This document shows positions 4,030 through 7,647 of a DNA stretch of 7,647 bases, in pieces; position 1 is the stretch's first letter, and each line of letters starts with the position of its first letter. The position numbers were made by a program, and so were the translations under genes. The stretch comes from Actinomycetes bacterium (GTDB lineage Bacteria; Actinomycetota; Acidimicrobiia; Acidimicrobiales; Palsa-688): contig JAJZWW010000146.1 in NCBI GenBank assembly GCA_021846485.1, positions 1 to 7,647 of the forward strand. The letters run 5' to 3'. Below the pieces are notes generated by a model. That model made no database searches. It was not told the origin of the DNA and saw only the letters and a list, made by a program, of their open reading frames with translations.

Positions 4030-5531
4030 AGACCACGACGGTTCGCACCTACCGGTCCGACGAGCGGCTGGTGCGCGAGGAACAGCTGGCCTGGCGGATC
4101 GCTGAGGTCGCTGCCGACCCCGTTCGGGTCGATCCGGTCGTGGCGGAGATGATCGGCAACCGCATCATCGACAACGCCGCGGTGGCGGTGGCCTCGCTAC
4201 GGCGCCGCCCAGTCGCCAACGCCCGGGCCCAGGCCGGCAGCCACCCCTTCGCCCCCGGCGCGGCCGTCTTTGGCCTTTCCCTCACCCGACGGTTCTCGCC
4301 GGAATGGACGGCTTGGGCCAACGGGGTCGCGGTCCGGGAGTTGGACTACCACGACACCTTCTTGGCGGCCGAGTACTCCCACCCCGGCGACAACATCCCC
4401 CCGCTCCTAGCCGTGGGCCAGCATTGCCGCCGTGACGGTGCGGCGTTGGTCCGGGGCATCGCAGCGGCCTACGAGATCCAGGTCGACCTGGCTCGGGCCA
4501 TCTGCCTCCACGAGCACAAGATCGACCACATCGCCCACCTGGGGCCTTCCGCGGCGGCGGGCATCGGTGCCCTGTTGGGCCTGGATACCGGCGTGATCTA
4601 TCAGGCGATCAACCAGTCGCTGCACGTGACCACCACCACCCGACAGAGCCGCAAGGGTGACATCTCGTCGTGGAAGGCCTATGCCCCGGCCTTTGCCGGG
4701 AAAATGGCCGTCGAGGCGGTGGACCGGGCCATGCGGGGTGAGGACAGCCCGTCACCGATCTACGAAGGCGAGGACGGTGTCATCGCCTGGCTGCTCGGCG
4801 GTCCCCAAGCCGCGTACCAGGTGGCTCTACCGGCTCCGGGTGAGGCGAAGCGGGCCATCCTCGACACCTACACCAAGGAGCACTCCGCCGAATACCAGGC
4901 CCAGGCGCTAATCGACCTGGCCCGGCGGCTCGGCCCCAGCCTGGGTGATCTGACCCAGGTGACCGACATCGAGATCACGACCAGTCATCACACCCACAAC
5001 GTGATCGGGACCGGCGCCAACGACCCGCAGAAGCTCGACCCCGATGCCAGCCGCGAAACGCTGGATCACTCGATCATGTACATCTTTGCCGTCGCCCTCG
5101 AAGACGGTGGCTGGCACCACGAGCGCTCCTACCTCCCCGAGCGGGCACGTCGCCCGTCAACTGTGGCGTTGTGGCACAAGATCCACACGGCCGAGGACAC
5201 CGAGTGGACCCATCGTTACCACGCCAGCGATCCTGCCGAGAAGGCATTCGGCGGGCGGGTCACGGTCACCCTGGCCGACGGCTCGACGGTCACCGATGAG
5301 ATCGCGGTGCCCGACGCCCATCCCCTGGGCGCCCGCCCGTTCGGCCGGGAGGAGTACGTCGCCAAGTTCCGCACCCTGGCCGAGGGTGTGGTCCCCTCCG
5401 ACGAGCAGGACCGGTTCTTGGACCTGGCCGGCAGGGTCAGTTCGCTCAGTGTCGACGAGGTGGCCGACCTGTCGGTCGCCCTGCCCGACGGCACCCTTGA
5501 TGATGCCGCCCTGGCCAAGGGGCTCTTCTGA
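4026..5531 (+). CDS. prpD: 2-methylcitrate dehydratase PrpD
   Basis: A full-length (501 residues) MmgE/PrpD-family protein that dehydrates 2-methylcitrate to 2-methyl-cis-aconitate (EC 4.2.1.79) in the cytoplasmic methylcitrate cycle. Recognisable segments are 'IIDNAAVAVASL' (47-58), 'ELDYHDTFLAAEYSHPGDNI' (105-124) with the conserved His/Asp cluster, 'HIAHLGPSAAAGIGALLGL' (168-186), 'GDISSWKAYAPAFAGKMAVE' (211-230), 'YEGEDGVIAWLLGG' (246-259), 'KEHSAEYQAQ' (284-293) and 'ETLDHSIMYIFAVALEDG' (344-361). The start ATG 4026 overlaps the stop of the preceding remnant and fits the family N-terminus; the frame is open to 3900, but that part is the remnant in another frame. No strong ribosome binding site precedes it, so translation probably depends on coupling. 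Its stop overlaps prpB by one base (TGATG). Confidence 0.93.
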   Translation: MKTTTVRTYRSDERLVREEQLAWRIAEVAADPVRVDPVVAEMIGNRIIDNAAVAVASLRRRPVANARAQAGSHPFAPGAAVFGLSLTRRFSPEWTAWANGVAVRELDYHDTFLAAEYSHPGDNIPPLLAVGQHCRRDGAALVRGIAAAYEIQVDLARAICLHEHKIDHIAHLGPSAAAGIGALLGLDTGVIYQAINQSLHVTTTTRQSRKGDISSWKAYAPAFAGKMAVEAVDRAMRGEDSPSPIYEGEDGVIAWLLGGPQAAYQVALPAPGEAKRAILDTYTKEHSAEYQAQALIDLARRLGPSLGDLTQVTDIEITTSHHTHNVIGTGANDPQKLDPDASRETLDHSIMYIFAVALEDGGWHHERSYLPERARRPSTVALWHKIHTAEDTEWTHRYHASDPAEKAFGGRVTVTLADGSTVTDEIAVPDAHPLGARPFGREEYVAKFRTLAEGVVPSDEQDRFLDLAGRVSSLSVDEVADLSVALPDGTLDDAALAKGLF

Positions 5532-6457
5532 TGTCCGCGCCCGGTCAGCCCTCGACGGGTCGCGTCACGCCGGCCGACAAGCGACAGGCCTTCCGCGACG
5601 GTCTCGCCTCGGGACGCCTCCTGCACTTTCCTGGCGCCTTCTCACCCCTGGTCGCCCGAGTGGTGGCGTCGTACAGGTTCGACGGCGTGTACGTCTCAGG
5701 GGCGGCGCTCTCGGCCGACTTGGCTCTTCCCGACATCGGTCTCACCACGCTGAGCGAAGTGGCCAGCCGGGGTGGTCAGATCGCCCGGGTTACTGACCTG
5801 CCAGTCCTGATCGACGCCGACACCGGCTTCGGGGAGCCGGCCAACGTCGCCCGAACGATCGCCGCCCTCGAAGACGCGGGCGTGGCCGGCTGCCACCTGG
5901 AGGACCAGGTCAACCCCAAGCGGTGCGGCCATCTCGACGCCAAGACGGTCGTGCCGGCCGAGGAGATGCTCCGCCGTATCCACGCCGCGGTGCTGGCCAG
6001 GCGGGACCCGACCTTCGTGATCTGCGCCCGGACCGATGCCCGAGCCGTCGAAGGGCTGGACACGGCAATCGACCGGGCCAAGGCCTACGTGGCGGCTGGC
6101 GCCGACATGATCTTCCCCGAGGCCCTGCAGGGCGAAGCGGAGTTCGCCGCCTTCCGCTCTGCGCTCGACATGCCGCTACTGGCCAACATGACCGAGTTCG
6201 GCAAGAGCCCCCTGCTCGACGCCACCGCCCTGGAGAACCTGGGGTTCAACGTCGTGATCTGGCCGGTCACCACCCTGCGGGTGGCCATGGGGGCCATCGA
6301 ACGAGCCCTCGAAACCATCGCCGCCACCGGCTCCCAGGCCTCACTCCTCGAGGGGATGCAGACCCGAGCCCGCCTCTACGAACTCGTCGAATACGAGTCC
6401 TACGCGGCGTTCGACAGCGACCTTTTCAACTTCACCATTCCCGGAGGGACCCCATGA
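5531..6457 (+). CDS. prpB: 2-methylisocitrate lyase PrpB
   Basis: A 308-residue member of the isocitrate lyase/PEP mutase superfamily that splits 2-methylisocitrate into pyruvate and succinate (EC 4.1.3.30), the last step of the methylcitrate cycle. The active-site signature 'KRCGH' is at 130-134 with the catalytic Cys132. The magnesium-site strand 'LIDADTGFGE' is at 93-102 (D95, D97), 'YVSGAAL' at 54-60 binds substrate in relatives, and 'HLEDQ' (122-126), 'ARTDAR' (166-171) and 'NMTEFGKSP' (219-227) are all conserved. All key residues look present and the length is normal. The start ATG 5531 overlaps the prpD stop, with AAGGGG (5517-5522) 8 nt upstream. Its own stop overlaps prpC by ATGA. 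Confidence 0.94.
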   Translation: MSAPGQPSTGRVTPADKRQAFRDGLASGRLLHFPGAFSPLVARVVASYRFDGVYVSGAALSADLALPDIGLTTLSEVASRGGQIARVTDLPVLIDADTGFGEPANVARTIAALEDAGVAGCHLEDQVNPKRCGHLDAKTVVPAEEMLRRIHAAVLARRDPTFVICARTDARAVEGLDTAIDRAKAYVAAGADMIFPEALQGEAEFAAFRSALDMPLLANMTEFGKSPLLDATALENLGFNVVIWPVTTLRVAMGAIERALETIAATGSQASLLEGMQTRARLYELVEYESYAAFDSDLFNFTIPGGTP

Positions 6458-7593
6458 GCACGCCGAACGACATCCACAAGGGCCTGGCCGGGGTGGTGGT
6501 CGATACCACGACCATCTCCAACGTGGTCTCCGAGACGAACTCGCTCACCTACCGGGGCTACCCCGTCCAGGAGCTGGCCGCTTCGTGCAGCTTCGAAGAG
6601 GTCGCCTACCTCATCTGGCACGGCGAGCTCCCCGACGCCGAGGCCCTGCGCCATTTCAGCGCCACCGAACGGGCGGTGCGCGAGGTGAACCGCTCGACCA
6701 TCTCGATCATCGACCGGGTGCCCGACAGCTGCCATCCGATGGACGTACTGCGCACCGCTATCTCCTCGCTGGGAGCCGAGGACCCGGCCGAGGACGACAA
6801 CTCCCCGGCTGCCAACCAGGCCAAGGCCGAAGCCATGTTCGCCAAGCTGCCTACCGTCGTCGCCCACGACTACCGGCGCCGCCATGGCCAGGAACGCATC
6901 GCCCCCGACCCGTCGCTCGGGTGGGTGGAGAATTTCTTCCACATGTGCTTCGGCCAGGTCCCTGACCGGGCCGTGCTCGACTGCTTCGAAGTGTCGATGA
7001 TCCTCTACGCCGAGCACAGCTTCAACGCCTCCACCTTCACCGCCCGAGTCGTAACCTCGACCCTTTCGGACATCTACTCGGCGGTGACCGCAGCCATCGG
7101 GGCGCTAAAGGGCTCGCTGCACGGCGGGGCCAACGAAGCGGTGATGAAGATGATGCTGGAGATCGACGACCCGGCCCGCGGCGCGGACTGGCTACATGAG
7201 CAACTGGCGGCCAAGCGCAAGGTGATGGGCTTCGGCCACCGGGTCTACAAGAACGCCGACTCCCGGGTCCCCACCATGAAAGCAGCGTTCATTAAGATGG
7301 CAGAGCTGACCGGCGGCCAGCGCTGGGTCCAGATGTACGAGGCGCTGGAGCAGGCCATGCTGGCCGAAAAGGGGATCTGGCCCAACCTCGACTTCCCGGC
7401 CGGACCGGCCTACTACCTGATGGGCTTCGACATCCCCATGTTCACCCCTTTGTTCGTGATGGCTCGGATCACCGGCTGGACCGCCCACATCATCGAACAG
7501 GAAGCCGCCAACTCTCTCATTCGCCCCCTTAGTGCCTACACCGGCGAACAGCAACGCCAAGTGCCCCGGGCTTCCACGCGCCTCGCCGGGTGA
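6454..7593 (+). CDS. prpC: 2-methylcitrate synthase PrpC (citrate synthase family)
   Basis: A 379-residue type II-like citrate synthase that condenses propionyl-CoA with oxaloacetate to 2-methylcitrate (EC 2.3.3.5), the first step of the cycle. The catalytic triad is visible: H223 in 'GSLHGGANEAVM', H262 in 'GFGHRVYKNADSRVP' and D313 in 'WPNLDFPAGPAYYLMG'. Also conserved are 'YRGYPVQELA' near the N-terminus, 'AEHSFNASTF' (186-195) and the C-terminal 'RPLSAYTGE' (357-365). The family alone cannot separate citrate from methylcitrate synthase; the assignment rests on the prpD-prpB neighbours and on the short length. The start ATG 6454 overlaps the prpB stop and has a strong GGAGG (6443-6447) 6 nt upstream. 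No gene or clear terminator is seen in the remaining 54 bases after the stop. Confidence 0.92.
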   Translation: MSTPNDIHKGLAGVVVDTTTISNVVSETNSLTYRGYPVQELAASCSFEEVAYLIWHGELPDAEALRHFSATERAVREVNRSTISIIDRVPDSCHPMDVLRTAISSLGAEDPAEDDNSPAANQAKAEAMFAKLPTVVAHDYRRRHGQERIAPDPSLGWVENFFHMCFGQVPDRAVLDCFEVSMILYAEHSFNASTFTARVVTSTLSDIYSAVTAAIGALKGSLHGGANEAVMKMMLEIDDPARGADWLHEQLAAKRKVMGFGHRVYKNADSRVPTMKAAFIKMAELTGGQRWVQMYEALEQAMLAEKGIWPNLDFPAGPAYYLMGFDIPMFTPLFVMARITGWTAHIIEQEAANSLIRPLSAYTGEQQRQVPRASTRLAG

Positions 7594-7647
7594 CCCCATC
7601 GGGAGTTCGGAACCCCGTTCGTCGAAGAGATACTGCACGCATGATCT

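Noticed and set aside
6400..7017. 205-codon minus-strand frame opposite prpC
   Set aside because: It is a high-GC shadow of a gene with all catalytic residues; no independent motif was seen.
7610..7625. GAAC-CCC-GTTC hairpin after prpC
   Set aside because: Only 4 base pairs with a 3-nt loop and no T run; too weak to call a terminator.

Overview
The window is high-GC DNA whose protein sequences, GTG starts, overlapping stop/start codons and ECF-type promoters suggest an actinobacterium. I cannot name the genus. It has three parts: an ECF-sigma-controlled operon (about 1-1775), a stretch of gene and insertion-sequence relics around a toxin-antitoxin-like pair (about 1776-4029), and an intact methylcitrate-cycle operon (4026-7593).

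Left part. The N-terminal half of an ECF sigma factor runs leftward off the window (222 to 1, minus strand). Diverging from it is a tightly overlapped three-gene operon: a small HxxxCxxC zinc-type anti-sigma factor (293-538), an NrtS-like two-helix nitrate/nitrite transporter (535-969) and a class I SAM-dependent methyltransferase (966-1775). Between the divergent starts lies an unusually symmetric control region. The palindrome CATTCC-AG-GGAATG (251-264) supplies two back-to-back GGAAT -35 boxes. On each strand a GTT -10 box follows after exactly 18 nt, and a GTG codon follows 8 nt later (GTG at 222 on minus, GTG at 293 on plus). This fits GGAAT-N18-GTT promoters of the SigR/SigH kind and predicts that sigma and anti-sigma mRNAs are both leaderless and probably autoregulated.

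Middle part. After a weak hairpin and about 470 bp with no recognisable gene come four items: the C-terminal tail of a DDE (rve-type) transposase (minus, 2245-2400); a two-gene toxin-antitoxin-like module (2483-2719 and 2733-3017) whose first gene has no standard start codon; an IS110-family transposase remnant with an internal deletion (minus, 3114-3449); and a 118-residue, internally deleted and C-terminally truncated enoyl-ACP reductase (FabI/InhA-like) remnant (3673-4029). The last keeps a good ribosome binding site and overlaps prpD by ATGA.

Right part. prpD, prpB and prpC (2-methylcitrate dehydratase, 2-methylisocitrate lyase, 2-methylcitrate synthase) are full length, overlap each other, and carry the expected active-site residues. 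Together they make the dedicated enzymes of the methylcitrate cycle, which turns propionyl-CoA plus oxaloacetate into pyruvate plus succinate (the methylcitrate-to-methylisocitrate step may also use aconitase). No regulator of the operon lies in the window. The last 54 bases after prpC hold nothing I can identify. No tRNA, rRNA or CRISPR array was seen.
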